Of a stretch of DNA of 64,000 bases, positions 1 through 9,199 are shown piece after piece. Source of the stretch: Rhodoferax sp. (GTDB taxonomy: Bacteria; Pseudomonadota; Gammaproteobacteria; Burkholderiales; Burkholderiaceae_C); assembly GCF_028714215.1 (NCBI RefSeq), contig NZ_JAQTMS010000023.1, forward strand, positions 1 to 64,000. Reading direction: 5' to 3'. Every line of letters starts with the position of its first letter. Position 1 is the stretch's first letter. The translations under genes and the position numbers were made by a program. The notes beneath the pieces were generated by a model. That model searched no databases and was not told the origin of the DNA. It was given only the letters and a program-made list of their open reading frames with translations.

Positions 1-611
1 CCCGCCGCCCCGATGTCGGAGCGCACCATGCGCTGAACCCCGGCACTCAGCGCCTCATGCTCGTGGGCAAAACCCTTGTGCACGCGGTAACTGATGGCGC
101 GGTCGTTGTACAGAGAGGCAAAAACCTCGCGGATCTTGTGCAACACCTCGTCGATGCCGATCACATTCAAAAACGTTTCCTGTTGCCCAGCAAACGAGAC
201 ATCGGGCAAGTCTTCCGCGGTGGCCGAGGAACGCACCGCAAACGAGGCCTGCGGGCTACCGGCGCTCAGGGCGGCGAAGGACTGGCGAATGCCCTGCTCC
301 AAATCCGGCGGGAAGGGCTGCGCCTCGACCAGGGCGCGGATTTCCGCGCCGGCCTGCGCCAGCGCCCTGACATCCTCCGTGTCCAGTGCATTCAAGCGGG
401 CGTTGATCCTGTCAACCAGGTCACCAAACGCCAGAAATTCGCGGAAGGCATGCGCCGTCGTGGCAAATCCGGTGGGTACTTTGACGCCCGATGGCAAATT
501 TGAAATCATTTCGCCGAGACTGGCGTTTTTACCGCCTACCGACTCGACGTCGGTCATTCTCAGGTTCTCAAACGGTACGACCAGGGCGGTCGGGTTGAAA
601 AGTGCAGACAT
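1..611 (-). CDS. ppsA: phosphoenolpyruvate synthase, N-terminal part
   Basis: Makes PEP from pyruvate and ATP in gluconeogenesis. The frame reads leftward from an ATG at 611 and runs off the window, so only the first ~203 codons are present. The translation begins [19 protein letters not shown] and contains [11 protein letters not shown] and [20 protein letters not shown], the signature ATP-grasp (PEP-utilising N-terminal) motifs of PpsA. The phosphohistidine and C-terminal TIM-barrel parts lie outside. It is divergent from ppsR, encoding the kinase/phosphorylase known to control PpsA, which supports the assignment. The open frame has no stop inside the window. Identification is from motifs and context. 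Confidence 0.95.
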   Translation of the reverse strand, partial: MSALFNPTALVVPFENLRMTDVESVGGKNASLGEMISNLPSGVKVPTGFATTAHAFREFLAFGDLVDRINARLNALDTEDVRALAQAGAEIRALVEAQPFPPDLEQGIRQSFAALSAGSPQASFAVRSSATAEDLPDVSFAGQQETFLNVIGIDEVLHKIREVFASLYNDRAISYRVHKGFAHEHEALSAGVQRMVRSDIGAA

Positions 612-835
612 GGGGAAGCTCCAGAAGTTAAAAGCGGATCGACGTGCCAAGCCGGGCGTTCTGGTACGCCGGCAACGTCCATGCAGGCAAGCTGAATTTG
701 TCGTTGTTGTATTCGGTCAGTGCAGTGCATGGGAAAATTCGGTAGTTGCCGTCATTGTAGGCGGCGAACTGACACCAGGCACGGTTCGCCGTGCCGGCCC
801 ACGCCAAAGCCAAAAAACCTTACGATTTACCCACC

Positions 836-1657
836 ATGTCCAACCGCACTGTATTTTTTGTCTCCGACGGCACCGGCATCACCGCGGAAACCTTTGGTAG
901 TGCCATCCTGGCCCAGTTTGAACTCAAGTCCCGGCACGTTCGCCTGCCTTTTGTCGACACCGTCGACAAGGCGCACCAGGCGGTCCGCCAAATCAACCAC
1001 GCCGGCATCGTGGATGGCAGCAAGCCCATCGTTTTCACGACCCTGGTCAATGAAGAAGTGCTCAAAGTGATCACCGATGACTGTCGGGGCATGCTCTTGG
1101 ACATGTTCGACACCTTCGTACGACCCCTGGAAACAGAACTCCAGCTCAAGTCCAGCCACCGCGTCGGCCGCTTCAGCGATGCCAGCAAAAGCAAGGAGTA
1201 CCAGTCGCGCATTGAGGCCATCAACTTCTCGCTGGCACACGACGACGGGCAATCACACCGCGATTTGGCCGCCTCCGATGTCATTTTGGTCGGTGTCAGC
1301 CGCAGCGGCAAGACGCCAACCTCACTCTATCTGGCGATGCAGTACGGGCTCAAGGCCTCCAACTATCCGTTGATTCCGGAAGACTTTGAACGCCGCCATT
1401 TGCCTTCCGCACTAAAGCAACACCAGAACAAACTGTTTGGCCTGACGATCCAACCGGAACGTCTGAGCGAGATCCGCAACGAGCGCCGGCCCAACTCCAG
1501 GTACGCTTCACTGGAAAACTGCCGCATGGAGGTGAACGAAGCCGAAGCCATGATGCGCCGCTCGGGCATCCGCTGGCTGTCCACCACGACCAAGTCGATC
1601 GAGGAGATCGCAACCACCATCCTGCAGGAAATCAGGCCCGAGCGGCTGAACTATTGA
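836..1657 (+). CDS. ppsR: PEP synthase regulatory protein (bifunctional kinase/pyrophosphorylase)
   Basis: 273-residue DUF299 protein, the usual length of the family. It begins [19 protein letters not shown], the family's conserved N-terminus, and carries the P-loop [15 protein letters not shown] near residues 150-165. PpsR inactivates PEP synthase by ADP-dependent phosphorylation of a threonine next to the catalytic histidine and reverses this by phosphorolysis. The ATG at 836 is chosen over the upstream ATG at 791 because homologues begin with [12 protein letters not shown]. It is divergent from ppsA with a 224-bp spacer that should carry both promoters. Confidence 0.95.
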   Translation: MSNRTVFFVSDGTGITAETFGSAILAQFELKSRHVRLPFVDTVDKAHQAVRQINHAGIVDGSKPIVFTTLVNEEVLKVITDDCRGMLLDMFDTFVRPLETELQLKSSHRVGRFSDASKSKEYQSRIEAINFSLAHDDGQSHRDLAASDVILVGVSRSGKTPTSLYLAMQYGLKASNYPLIPEDFERRHLPSALKQHQNKLFGLTIQPERLSEIRNERRPNSRYASLENCRMEVNEAEAMMRRSGIRWLSTTTKSIEEIATTILQEIRPERLNY

Positions 1658-1667
1658 CCGGACCGGT

Positions 1668-2075
1668 TCACAGGCCAAGGGCGGCAATGGCGGCCCGGGC
1701 AATCTGCGCATCTTCGCTCGATTTGACGCCACTGACACCGACCGCGCCCAGGCACTGGCCATCTTTCATGATGGGAACACCGCCCTCCAGCAGGCCCTTG
1801 ATTTCAGGCACGCTCAAGAACGAGGTACGCCCAGCGTTGATGATCTCTTCGTAGCCCTTGCTTTCGCGCCGACCCAGCGCCGCCGTGTGCGCCTTGGCCG
1901 GTGCAATGTGGGCCGAAATCGCGGCCGCACCATCGAGCCGCCGCAAGCAAAGCAGATGTCCGCCATCGTCGACGATGGCGACGCTCACGGCCCAGTTGTT
2001 TTTCAGGGCTTCAGCTTCGGCAGCGGCGGCCATTGCCTTGACATCGGAGAGTTCAAGGGTGAATTTTTGTTTCAT
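1668..2075 (-). CDS. GlcG/HbpS-like heme-degrading domain protein (DUF336)
   Basis: 135-residue protein beginning MKQKFTLELSDVKAMAAAA, with the internal VAIVDDGGHLLCLRRLDGA and a C-terminal GGVPIMKDGQCLGAVGVSG. These are typical of the GlcG/HbpS (DUF336) fold. Members bind heme or act in glycolate or corrinoid-related loci, but a specific substrate cannot be read from the sequence. The start at 2075 has an AAAGG box seven bases upstream; the frame is open upstream to 2177 but lacks family similarity there. It is convergent with ppsR, with 10 bp between the stop codons. Confidence 0.85.
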   Translation of the reverse strand: MKQKFTLELSDVKAMAAAAEAEALKNNWAVSVAIVDDGGHLLCLRRLDGAAAISAHIAPAKAHTAALGRRESKGYEEIINAGRTSFLSVPEIKGLLEGGVPIMKDGQCLGAVGVSGVKSSEDAQIARAAIAALGL

Positions 2076-2258
2076 GACTAACCTTTGTTGGGAGAAAAAA
2101 CAAGCATACCCCTGGTCCGACGCCGCTTTGCCCGCATGGCGGGTGAAAGACCTCTTAAGAAAACAGGAAAGCGGCATCCATCATTTTTGTAAAGACACTT
2201 GATTCCCCTAGAATCCACCCTAACTGCAGCGGGCAGACATTTAAGGAGTTACTTGACT

Positions 2259-2954
2259 ATGACTGACAACATTCAATCCATCGACCGTGGCTATGGCTAC
2301 GTGGCGTCAGCCGAACAGCGCAACAAAGTGCTGCGCAACACCTACTGGCTGCTGGCCCTGAGCCTGGTGCCGACCGTGCTGGGGGCCTGGTTGGGCGTAG
2401 CCAGCGGCATCACCCGCTCATTGGGTGGCGGCCTCGGGCTGATTGTGTTTTTGGGCGGTGCTTTCGGCTTCATGTACGCCATCGAGAAAACCAAGAATTC
2501 GGCCGCCGGTGTGCCGGTACTGTTGGGCTTCACCTTCTTCATTGGCCTGATGCTGTCGCGCATGATTGCCATGGTACTGGGCTTCAAGAACGGCCCCGAT
2601 CTGATCATGACCGCCTTCGGCGGCACCGCTGGCGTGTTTTTTGTCATGGCCAGCCTGTCGAGCGTGATCAAGCGCGACCTCTCCGGCATGGGCAAGTGGC
2701 TGTTTGTGGGGGCCGTTGCCGTCATGGTCGGCGGCATCATCAACGTGTTCGTCGGTTCCACCGCCGGCATGATGGCGATCTCGGTGGCGGTGATCGGTAT
2801 TTTCAGCGCCTACATGCTGTATGACCTGAAGCAGATCGTGGACGGCGGTGAAACCAATTACATCAGCGCCACGCTGGCCTTGTACCTGGACATCATCAAT
2901 GTGTTCCAGAGCCTGCTGGCGCTGCTGGGCATCTTTGGCGGCGAGCGCGACTGA
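2259..2954 (+). CDS. Bax inhibitor-1/YccA family membrane protein
   Basis: 231-residue inner-membrane protein with about seven hydrophobic helices. Its N-terminus MTDNIQSIDRGYGYV and the closing segment YMLYDLKQIVDGGETNYISA, followed by LYLDIINVF, are the conserved TM6-TM7 region of the BI-1 family, including the paired aspartates thought to gate ion leak. E. coli YccA modulates FtsH proteolysis; a similar role here is inference. The start at 2259 is set by an AAGGAG box at 2243-2248. It is monocistronic: a strong terminator follows at 2973. Confidence 0.93.
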   Translation: MTDNIQSIDRGYGYVASAEQRNKVLRNTYWLLALSLVPTVLGAWLGVASGITRSLGGGLGLIVFLGGAFGFMYAIEKTKNSAAGVPVLLGFTFFIGLMLSRMIAMVLGFKNGPDLIMTAFGGTAGVFFVMASLSSVIKRDLSGMGKWLFVGAVAVMVGGIINVFVGSTAGMMAISVAVIGIFSAYMLYDLKQIVDGGETNYISATLALYLDIINVFQSLLALLGIFGGERD

Positions 2955-2972
2955 AGCCAGTTTGCGGTTGCA

Positions 2973-3000
2973 AAAAAAAGACCCTGCGGGGTCTTTTTTT
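2973..3000. terminator. bidirectional rho-independent terminator
   Basis: A GC stem (GACCC/GGGTC around a short loop) is flanked by eight A on the left and seven T on the right. It can therefore end both the rightward BI-1 transcript and the leftward rlmD transcript, whose stop codon is at 3005. Confidence 0.9.
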
Positions 3001-3004
3001 GTTT

Positions 3005-4435
3005 TCAAAGGTCCCGCTCAAACACCGCCATGCTCTCCACGTGGGCCGTATGCGGGAACATGTTCACCACGCCAGCGGCGCAGCAGCGATAACCCGCCCG
3101 CTGCACCAGCAAACCGGCATCGCGCGCCAGCGTGGAAGGGTTGCAACTGACATAGACAATCCGTTTCGGCGCTCTCCAGCCCTGCGCACCGGCGGTCGGC
3201 GGATGATTCACCGGATCCAGGGTTTGTTGATGCAAATCGGCCAGCGCCAGGACCAGGGCGAAAGCCCCTTCGCGTGGCGGATCGACCAGCCATTTGTCGG
3301 CCACACCTTCTTCAATCAACGCGGCCGGCGTCATCTCGAACAGGTTGCTGGCCACAAAACGAGTCGCGCCCAGCGCTGGTCTGGCAGGGGTCGAATTGGC
3401 GTTTTTCAGGTAATTCTGGCGCGCTCTGGCAACCAGCACCTGGCTGCCCTCAACGCCCAGCACCTCCCGTGCCTGCGTCGCAATGGGCAAGGTGAAGTTA
3501 CCCAGGCCACAGAACCAGTCGATCACACGTTCGTCTTTTCCAGCCTCCAGCAAGCGCAACGCCCGTGACACCAGAACCCGGTTGATATGCGGGTTGACTT
3601 GGGTGAAGTCGGTCGGCTTGAATGGCATGTGAAGGTCGAACTCAGGCAGCGCGTAACTCAACTCCGGCCCCCCTTCGTCCAGCAAATGCACCGTCTCCGG
3701 CCCCTTCGGCTGCAGCCACCACTGGACCCCGACATGACGTTGGGCAAAGGCACGCAGCCGGGCTAGATCGGCGGCACTCAGGGGCTCCAGATGACGCAGC
3801 ACCAGCGCGATCACCGAGTCACCACACGCCAGCTCGATCTGCGGACAGGTTTCAATCGCCTCCAGGGTCGAAATCAGGACCCGCAAAGGCATCAGCAAAG
3901 CACTCACCTGGGGCGGCAGCACGGCGCATTCCGGCATGTCTGCCACATAGCCGCTTTTGCGCTCATGGAATCCCACCAGCACGGCGCCCTTCTTGCGCAC
4001 ATGACGTACCGACAACCGTGCCCGATAGCGGTAACCCCAGGCCGGACCTTCGATCGGCCGCAAAATGGTATCGGCCTTGACCTTGCCCAAATGCCACAGG
4101 TTGTCCTCCAATACGCGCTGCTTGATCGCCACCTGCGCCGCCCCATGCAAGTGCTGCATCTTGCAACCGCCACAGGCGCCTTCATGCAAGCCAAAATGGG
4201 GGCAAGCGGGTTGGACCCGCTGCGAGGACTGGCGATGAACCGCCGTCACCACGCCCCGCTCCCAATTGTTTTTCTTGCGCTGCACCGTGGCGCTCACCCA
4301 TTCGAACGGCAAGGCGCCCTCGATGAACACCACCTTGCCGTCGGCTCGGTGGGCAACGCCTTGCGCTTCCAGGTCCAGCGATTCAACCCATAGCCAGTCG
4401 GGCGGCATCGTCGTCGTATTAATTTCGTCACTCAT
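3005..4435 (-). CDS. rlmD: 23S rRNA (uracil-1939-C5)-methyltransferase
   Basis: 476-residue RumA/RlmD protein. An N-terminal TRAM-like stretch (residues 15-70) is followed by the Cys cluster [18 protein letters not shown] that ligates a 4Fe-4S cluster. The SAM-binding [13 protein letters not shown], then DPPREGA and the catalytic-cysteine motif [12 protein letters not shown] lie near the C-terminus. It methylates U1939 of 23S rRNA using SAM. In many Burkholderiales the gene lies near surE-pcm-nlpD; here the GGDEF-EAL gene sits between them on the other strand. Confidence 0.95.
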   Translation of the reverse strand: MSDEINTTTMPPDWLWVESLDLEAQGVAHRADGKVVFIEGALPFEWVSATVQRKKNNWERGVVTAVHRQSSQRVQPACPHFGLHEGACGGCKMQHLHGAAQVAIKQRVLEDNLWHLGKVKADTILRPIEGPAWGYRYRARLSVRHVRKKGAVLVGFHERKSGYVADMPECAVLPPQVSALLMPLRVLISTLEAIETCPQIELACGDSVIALVLRHLEPLSAADLARLRAFAQRHVGVQWWLQPKGPETVHLLDEGGPELSYALPEFDLHMPFKPTDFTQVNPHINRVLVSRALRLLEAGKDERVIDWFCGLGNFTLPIATQAREVLGVEGSQVLVARARQNYLKNANSTPARPALGATRFVASNLFEMTPAALIEEGVADKWLVDPPREGAFALVLALADLHQQTLDPVNHPPTAGAQGWRAPKRIVYVSCNPSTLARDAGLLVQRAGYRCCAAGVVNMFPHTAHVESMAVFERDL

Positions 4436-4588
4436 GGCGTGATTGTCGGCGAGGTCGGGCTGGGCTCGCTTAGACTATGACGGCAGCCATAGCAAATTCC
4501 CCATGCCTCTGGTCGGTACTGAGCCCACCAGGTCCGGTGCAAGGGGATGAAATGTTTGCCGCGTCAGCGGCAGCACTCAGGGGGTCCC

Positions 4589-4610
4589 GTTGATCGCCAA
4601 GGCGATCAAC
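4589..4610. repeat. perfect 10-bp inverted repeat in the rlmD/GGDEF-EAL spacer
   Basis: Arms GTTGATCGCC and GGCGATCAAC are separated by AA. There is no T-run, so it is not a classic terminator. It sits 33 bp upstream of the sigma-28 promoter. The rest of the spacer (4436-4758) shows no convincing gene. Confidence 0.6.
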
Positions 4611-4642
4611 GAAGGCCTGGACCAGGAAATCGGGAGCTCTCC

Positions 4643-4669
4643 TAAAGTTTTTCGGCAACTTACCGATAA
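4643..4669 (+). promoter_or_regulatory. sigma-28 (FliA) flagellar-class promoter
   Basis: TAAAGTTT at 4643-4650, exactly 11 bp, then ACCGATAA at 4662-4669. The enterobacterial FliA consensus is TAAAGTTT-N11-GCCGATAA, so 15 of 16 consensus bases match with the exact spacing. It lies about 90 bp upstream of a small reading frame and about 280 bp upstream of the GGDEF-EAL start, pointing rightward at both. Confidence 0.8.
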
Positions 4670-4758
4670 ACAGACGTGGGCATCTCAATTGCCTCTCAGT
4701 CCCGCAGTGTGCTGGTACTTGGCTGGACGTAACAGCACTATCGTTTAAAGGGGAGCCA

Positions 4759-4938
4759 ATGGACGCCACAACAAGCAAGCTTATGCCCGCCATCAAGGTC
4801 GACCGGCGCGGCAGCGGCGTGCCCGACCGGGGCACACTCAATTCAGGCATCGCCGATGCTGGCGGGCATCGAGCGGCCGTTATCGGGCACCAAGCTGGAA
4901 CTGGAAGCCGGCACCCCTCTTCGCCGCGACATCAATAG
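4759..4938 (+). CDS. small reading frame downstream of the FliA promoter, unknown
   Basis: A 59-codon frame, MDATTSKLMPAIKVDRRGSG..., starts with ATG behind a good AAAGGGGAG box (4747-4755) and ends at TAG 4936-4938, 13 bp before the preferred start of the GGDEF-EAL gene. I do not recognise the product. It has no membrane segment and is rich in Gly, Arg and His. It could be a real small flagellar-regulon protein, a leader that couples translation to the next gene, or a chance frame in GC-rich DNA. The ribosome-binding site and promoter placement are the only support. Confidence 0.4.
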   Translation: MDATTSKLMPAIKVDRRGSGVPDRGTLNSGIADAGGHRAAVIGHQAGTGSRHPSSPRHQ

Positions 4939-4951
4939 CGTACCCGGACAC

Positions 4952-7456
4952 ATGCAGCAGCAACAGACGCACCCCTATCAACGCGCCGCCGGCTGGACCT
5001 TGCTGGCACTGGCCCCGGCTCTGCTGTGGTGGGTTTCGCACCCGGTCTGGCGGATCGTGCTGGAACCGGCGACCTTTGCGTTTTGGCACAGCGTGGTGGA
5101 GTTGTTCGCCGTGCTGGTGGCGATGCTGGTCTTTGTCACCGGCTACCGGGCCCTGTTTTCGGTACGCAAGGGAGCCGTGGTGCTGCTGGGCGTGGCGTTT
5201 TTCGGCGTCGGCCTGCTCGACTTTCTGCACACACTGAGCTATGTCGGCATGCCCGACGCCCTGACCCCCAACAGCCCCTCCAAATCGATTTATTTCTGGC
5301 TTGCGGCGCGCCTGCTGGCAGCCAGCGCCTTGCTGGTGTACGTCTTGCTGCCCGCTGTGACCAGCCTCAACCCGTTGAGAAAACGACTCGCCCTGGCGCT
5401 GATGCTGGCGGGCGTCGCCGTTCTTGGCCTGATCGGACTGCGCTGGCCGGAGCGCATACCGGTGCTGTTTGTCCAGGGGCAGGGCCTGACGCCCTTGAAG
5501 ATAGGGCTGGAGTGGCTGGTCGTCGCCGGCAATGTGGCGACCCTTGGGATATTGTGGCGTCGCCGCGCGGAGTTGGTGCACGAATGCGTCATGGCCCTGG
5601 GCTTTGCGGTGACCCTGTCGGCCGTCTCGGAACTGTTTTTCACGCTGCTGGGGGCGACCGACCAGGATGAGGCCAATGTCATTGGGCATCTGTACAAGGT
5701 GGCCGCCTATCTGTATTTGTTCCATGCCACCTTCAACGAAGCCATGCATCGCCCGCTGGAGCGCCTTGAAGCGCAACATCTGCGCGAAAAGCTGGTACTC
5801 AATGCGGCGCCCGATGGCGTTTTGTGGATTGACCACGGCGGGCGCATTTTGATGGCCAACCCGGCCATGGAAACGCTCACCGGCTATGCGGTGAACGAGT
5901 TGGAGGGGCAAAACGTAGACATCTTTTTGCCCGAGCACTTGCGCGCGCGCCACGCACAGTCGATGCGCAGTTACTTCGTGACGCCACGTCCCCGTGCCAT
6001 GGGCTTGATGGATTTGAAATTGATGCGCAGCGACGGGCAGATGCTGCCGGTGGACATTTCTTTGGGACACTGGGAGGACGAGGGTTGCGGCCATGCCATT
6101 GCCTACATCCGCGATTTGACCGAGCGCAAAAAATTTGAAGAATCGCTGAAACACCAGGCCACCCACGATGAACTCACCGGCCTGCCCAATCGCTGGTTGT
6201 TTCGCCTGCAACTGAACCAGGCCCTGGCGCGTGCCGGGCGCACCAAATTACACGTCGCAGTCCTGTTTATTGATCTGGACCATTTCAAAACCGTCAACGA
6301 CAGTTTTGGGCATGCCACGGGTGACGCCTTGCTGGTGCAGGTGGGCAACCGTATCCGCAGCATCCTGCGCGAAAACGACACGCTGGCCCGCTTGGGCGGA
6401 GACGAATTTGCCATTCTGCTGACCGATCTCAATGAGTCGGATGAAGTGGTCAGTGTGACCACCAAACTGTTGCTGTCGCTGCAGGCCTCGTACCGCCTGA
6501 AAGATCAGGATGTCTATTCGGGTGGCAGCATCGGTCTGGCTTTTTACCCGGACGATGCACAGGACAGCGAGACTCTGCTGCGCTATGCCGACATGGCGAT
6601 GTACCAGGCCAAGCAGGCCGGACGCGGCGCCTATGCCTTCTACTCCGGAGAAATGGACCGGCGCGTGCACGAGGACATGCAACTGCATACCCGCCTGAAG
6701 GAAGCCATTGCCGATGGCAGTTTACAGTTGCACTACCAGCCCCAGGTGGACGTCGAAACAGGCGCCATTGTCAGCGCCGAAGCCTTGCTGCGCTGGCACG
6801 ATCCGGTATTGGGCGATGTATCGCCGGCACGTTTTATTCCGGTCGCCGAGGCCACCGGCCTGATCCTGCCTTTGTCGGATTGGGTGCTGGAGACGGCGTG
6901 CCGGCAAATTGCCGCCTGGACCCAAGCCGGTACGCCTTTGCGTGTCGCCATCAATGTGTCGGTGCAACAATTTCGCCAGCGCGATCTGCCGGAGAAAGTA
7001 CGCGCGGCACTCAAGCGCACCGGCGCGCAAGCGCACTGGCTGGACATTGAAATCACCGAGTCGGTGGCCATGACGCAGCCCGAGCAGGCGCGCGAACAAC
7101 TCAATGCCTTGTTGTGGGGGCTGGGCTGCCGCGTCGCCCTGGACGACTTTGGCACCGGCTATTCCTCACTCGCCTATCTCAAGGCCTTGCCGGTGAGCAA
7201 GCTCAAAATTGACAAGCGCTTCATGGACGGAATTCCCCACGATGCCGGTGATGTCGCCATTTCCCGGGCCATCATCGCCTTGGCCCACAGCCTGGAGATG
7301 ACGCTGGTGGCTGAGGGTGTGGAAACGGATGCCCAACTGGCTTTCTTGCGCCAATACGGTTGCGAGGTTTACCAGGGTTGGCTGTATGCCAAAGCGATGC
7401 CGGCGCAAGATCTGACCGAACTGCTGCGAACCTCGGCCGCCGATCTTTCCTGCTAG
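4952..7456 (+). CDS. MASE3-PAS-GGDEF-EAL cyclic-di-GMP turnover protein
   Basis: 834-residue inner-membrane sensor. Residues ~15-260 form a MASE3-like module of about seven helices with GLLDFLHTLSYVGMP. A PAS domain (~278-400) follows, then GGDEF (~405-565) with an intact GGDEF motif at 482-486, and EAL (~590-825) with EALLRW at 610, NVSVQQF, DDFGTGYSSL and LVAEGVE. Both catalytic signatures look intact, so it could make and degrade c-di-GMP; which activity dominates cannot be read. The start at 4952 gives a normal N-terminus; the frame is open back to 4856. The FliA promoter upstream suggests co-regulation with late flagellar genes. Confidence 0.93.
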   Translation: MQQQQTHPYQRAAGWTLLALAPALLWWVSHPVWRIVLEPATFAFWHSVVELFAVLVAMLVFVTGYRALFSVRKGAVVLLGVAFFGVGLLDFLHTLSYVGMPDALTPNSPSKSIYFWLAARLLAASALLVYVLLPAVTSLNPLRKRLALALMLAGVAVLGLIGLRWPERIPVLFVQGQGLTPLKIGLEWLVVAGNVATLGILWRRRAELVHECVMALGFAVTLSAVSELFFTLLGATDQDEANVIGHLYKVAAYLYLFHATFNEAMHRPLERLEAQHLREKLVLNAAPDGVLWIDHGGRILMANPAMETLTGYAVNELEGQNVDIFLPEHLRARHAQSMRSYFVTPRPRAMGLMDLKLMRSDGQMLPVDISLGHWEDEGCGHAIAYIRDLTERKKFEESLKHQATHDELTGLPNRWLFRLQLNQALARAGRTKLHVAVLFIDLDHFKTVNDSFGHATGDALLVQVGNRIRSILRENDTLARLGGDEFAILLTDLNESDEVVSVTTKLLLSLQASYRLKDQDVYSGGSIGLAFYPDDAQDSETLLRYADMAMYQAKQAGRGAYAFYSGEMDRRVHEDMQLHTRLKEAIADGSLQLHYQPQVDVETGAIVSAEALLRWHDPVLGDVSPARFIPVAEATGLILPLSDWVLETACRQIAAWTQAGTPLRVAINVSVQQFRQRDLPEKVRAALKRTGAQAHWLDIEITESVAMTQPEQAREQLNALLWGLGCRVALDDFGTGYSSLAYLKALPVSKLKIDKRFMDGIPHDAGDVAISRAIIALAHSLEMTLVAEGVETDAQLAFLRQYGCEVYQGWLYAKAMPAQDLTELLRTSAADLSC

Positions 7457-7513
7457 CCCGACAGATTGCCCGCCATCAGCCTTCTGAAAGCGGCATTTCA
7501 GAACCGGTTCGGA

Positions 7514-8386
7514 TCACCTAGCCGGCAGGTATTTGGCCGGATCGACTGGTTTGCCCTGGCGGCGCACTTCAAAATGCAACTTCACACGGTCGGCGTCACT
7601 GCTACCCATTTCGGCAATCTTCTGGCCCTTGCGCACCGACTGATCTTCCTTGATCAGCAGGGTCTGATTGTGAGCATAGGCTGTCAGGTAGGTGTTGTTG
7701 TGTTTCAGGATGATCAGGTTACCGTAGCCGCGCAAACCGGCGCCGACATAAACAACCCGACCATCGGCCGCCGCCAGTACCGGGTCACCCGCAGCCCCAC
7801 CGATATCAAGCCCTTTGTTTTTCACCTCGTCGAAGCCGGCCAGCACGGCACCCGAGGTAGGCCAGATCCAGGCGATTTCGTCTTCACCGGCGACCGCCGC
7901 CGGTGGCGCGGCAGCAGCGCCGGGAACCACGGCCGCCACGGCCGGCTTGCTGGCCGCGCTGGCTGGCGCCGCAGCGCTCGGGACTGGCGTGACGTTGGAC
8001 TGGGCAACCGGCTTGGCAACCACGCCATTACCGATGGGGGGCTCGACCCGCAACACCTGGCCCACTTCGATACGGTTGGGATTCTCAACCCCACTCCAGC
8101 GGGCGATGTCCTTGGCCCCTTGCCCGTGATCCAAAGCAATCCGAATCAATGTGTCGCCCGGTTTGACGGTGTAATACCCGGGCTTGCCCAGGTTCTCCGA
8201 TCCAGGCAAAGGCTTGACGACCGCCGCCGGCGCCGGCTCGATCGCCACTGGCGCCGGCTTACCCGGCACGGCAGCGCGATCTTCAACCGGTGCCCGATTG
8301 AGCACCTTGGTGCCGCATCCCGCCAGCAATGCGCCAACCAGCAGCAGCACCGAAACCGAGCCCAAACGGGCACTCAAACCAAACAT
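7514..8386 (-). CDS. nlpD: NlpD-like lipoprotein, amidase activator (LysM + degenerate M23)
   Basis: 290-residue lipoprotein. The signal peptide ends in the lipobox LAGC, and LysM (YYTVKPGDTLIRIA) spans residues ~67-115. A Pro/Ala-rich linker leads to a C-terminal LytM/M23 domain. Zinc ligands are missing: the usual HxGxD reads NKGLDI and HxH reads KLHFEV, as in NlpD proteins that activate AmiC rather than cut peptidoglycan. The ATG at 8386 has an AAGGGA box; an ATG at 8401 overlaps the pcm stop (ATGA) and is a possible coupled start. It is the last gene of surE-pcm-nlpD. Confidence 0.9.
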   Translation of the reverse strand: MFGLSARLGSVSVLLLVGALLAGCGTKVLNRAPVEDRAAVPGKPAPVAIEPAPAAVVKPLPGSENLGKPGYYTVKPGDTLIRIALDHGQGAKDIARWSGVENPNRIEVGQVLRVEPPIGNGVVAKPVAQSNVTPVPSAAAPASAASKPAVAAVVPGAAAAPPAAVAGEDEIAWIWPTSGAVLAGFDEVKNKGLDIGGAAGDPVLAAADGRVVYVGAGLRGYGNLIILKHNNTYLTAYAHNQTLLIKEDQSVRKGQKIAEMGSSDADRVKLHFEVRRQGKPVDPAKYLPAR

Positions 8387-8397
8387 AGGAGATCCCT

Positions 8398-9192
8398 TCA
8401 TGCGAGCCCCGATTTTAAAGGGACAAAGTGGACGGCCTCAAGCACGGTTCGCTGCAAACCCTGCACCGTTTTGTCGATGACCAGCAGGGCCTGTTGTCCG
8501 GCCGCCGCGCGACCATGGGCGACCGGCGCCACCAGCCGCCCGCCGACCGCCAGTTGATCGGTCCAGGCCGGCGGCACGGACTCACTGGCCGCCGCCACGA
8601 TGATGGCGGCGTAAGGGGCACCCTTGGCGTAGCCCAGCGTGCCATCGCCAAACAGGAGATGCAGGTTGGCCAGCCGCAACTGTCGCAAATTGTCGCGCGC
8701 TTTTTCATGCAAACCACGCAGGCGTTCGATGCTGTAGACCTCGTCCGCCAGCAGGCTCAACACCGCGGCCTGATAACCGCAGCCGGTGCCGATCTCCAGC
8801 ACCCGCCCCAAGCGGCCGGCAGCACCGTGGCGCAACAGCTCGGCCATGCGCGCCACGACACCCGGTTTGGAGATGGTCTGACCCAGGCCGATCGGCAGAC
8901 TGGTGTCCTCATAGGCCTGATTGACCAAGGCACTGTCGACAAACCGGTGCCGCTCGATCGAGCCCATGGCAGACAGCACCAGCGGGTCGGTGATGCCCTG
9001 GCCGGCAAGTTTGCGCACCATGTTCATGCGCACCGCACCGGAGTCCAGTCCGACCCCTTGCGGTGGCGCGCCAGCGGCCGGCTTGCCATCCTTGCTCAAA
9101 GCCGCGCCGCTGTGCCCCGACCCGGGCCGCCTGGCCTGGGCCTGGCCACTTGAAAAATCCAGACGGACCGGAAAAGACGGGCGCTTGTTCAT
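8398..9192 (-). CDS. pcm: protein-L-isoaspartate O-methyltransferase
   Basis: 264 residues, longer than the ~210 of E. coli Pcm because of a ~50-residue Gly/Ala/Pro-rich N-terminal extension. The core has GSIERHRFVDSALVNQAYEDTSLPIG..QTISKP and the SAM motif VLEIGTGCGYQ at ~141-151. It methylates isoaspartyl residues to start repair of aged proteins. The gene lies 7 bp downstream of surE and meets nlpD with a 4-bp ATGA overlap or a 12-bp gap. If the extension is not translated, a start near residue 55 (RMNMVRKL) is possible. Confidence 0.93.
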   Translation of the reverse strand: MNKRPSFPVRLDFSSGQAQARRPGSGHSGAALSKDGKPAAGAPPQGVGLDSGAVRMNMVRKLAGQGITDPLVLSAMGSIERHRFVDSALVNQAYEDTSLPIGLGQTISKPGVVARMAELLRHGAAGRLGRVLEIGTGCGYQAAVLSLLADEVYSIERLRGLHEKARDNLRQLRLANLHLLFGDGTLGYAKGAPYAAIIVAAASESVPPAWTDQLAVGGRLVAPVAHGRAAAGQQALLVIDKTVQGLQRTVLEAVHFVPLKSGLA

Positions 9193-9199
9193 GCAACAG

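Noticed and set aside
4551-4747. Plus-strand open frame ending just before the small gene
   Set aside because: It has no usable start codon until a TTG at 4590 and overlaps the promoter. Likely chance.
4470-4850. 126-codon minus-strand frame in the rlmD/GGDEF-EAL spacer
   Set aside because: No family resemblance, and it runs antisense through the sigma-28 promoter and the small frame at 4759.
7514-8386. Active M23 peptidoglycan endopeptidase
   Set aside because: The first zinc His and one His of HxH are replaced, so an activator role (NlpD) fits better.
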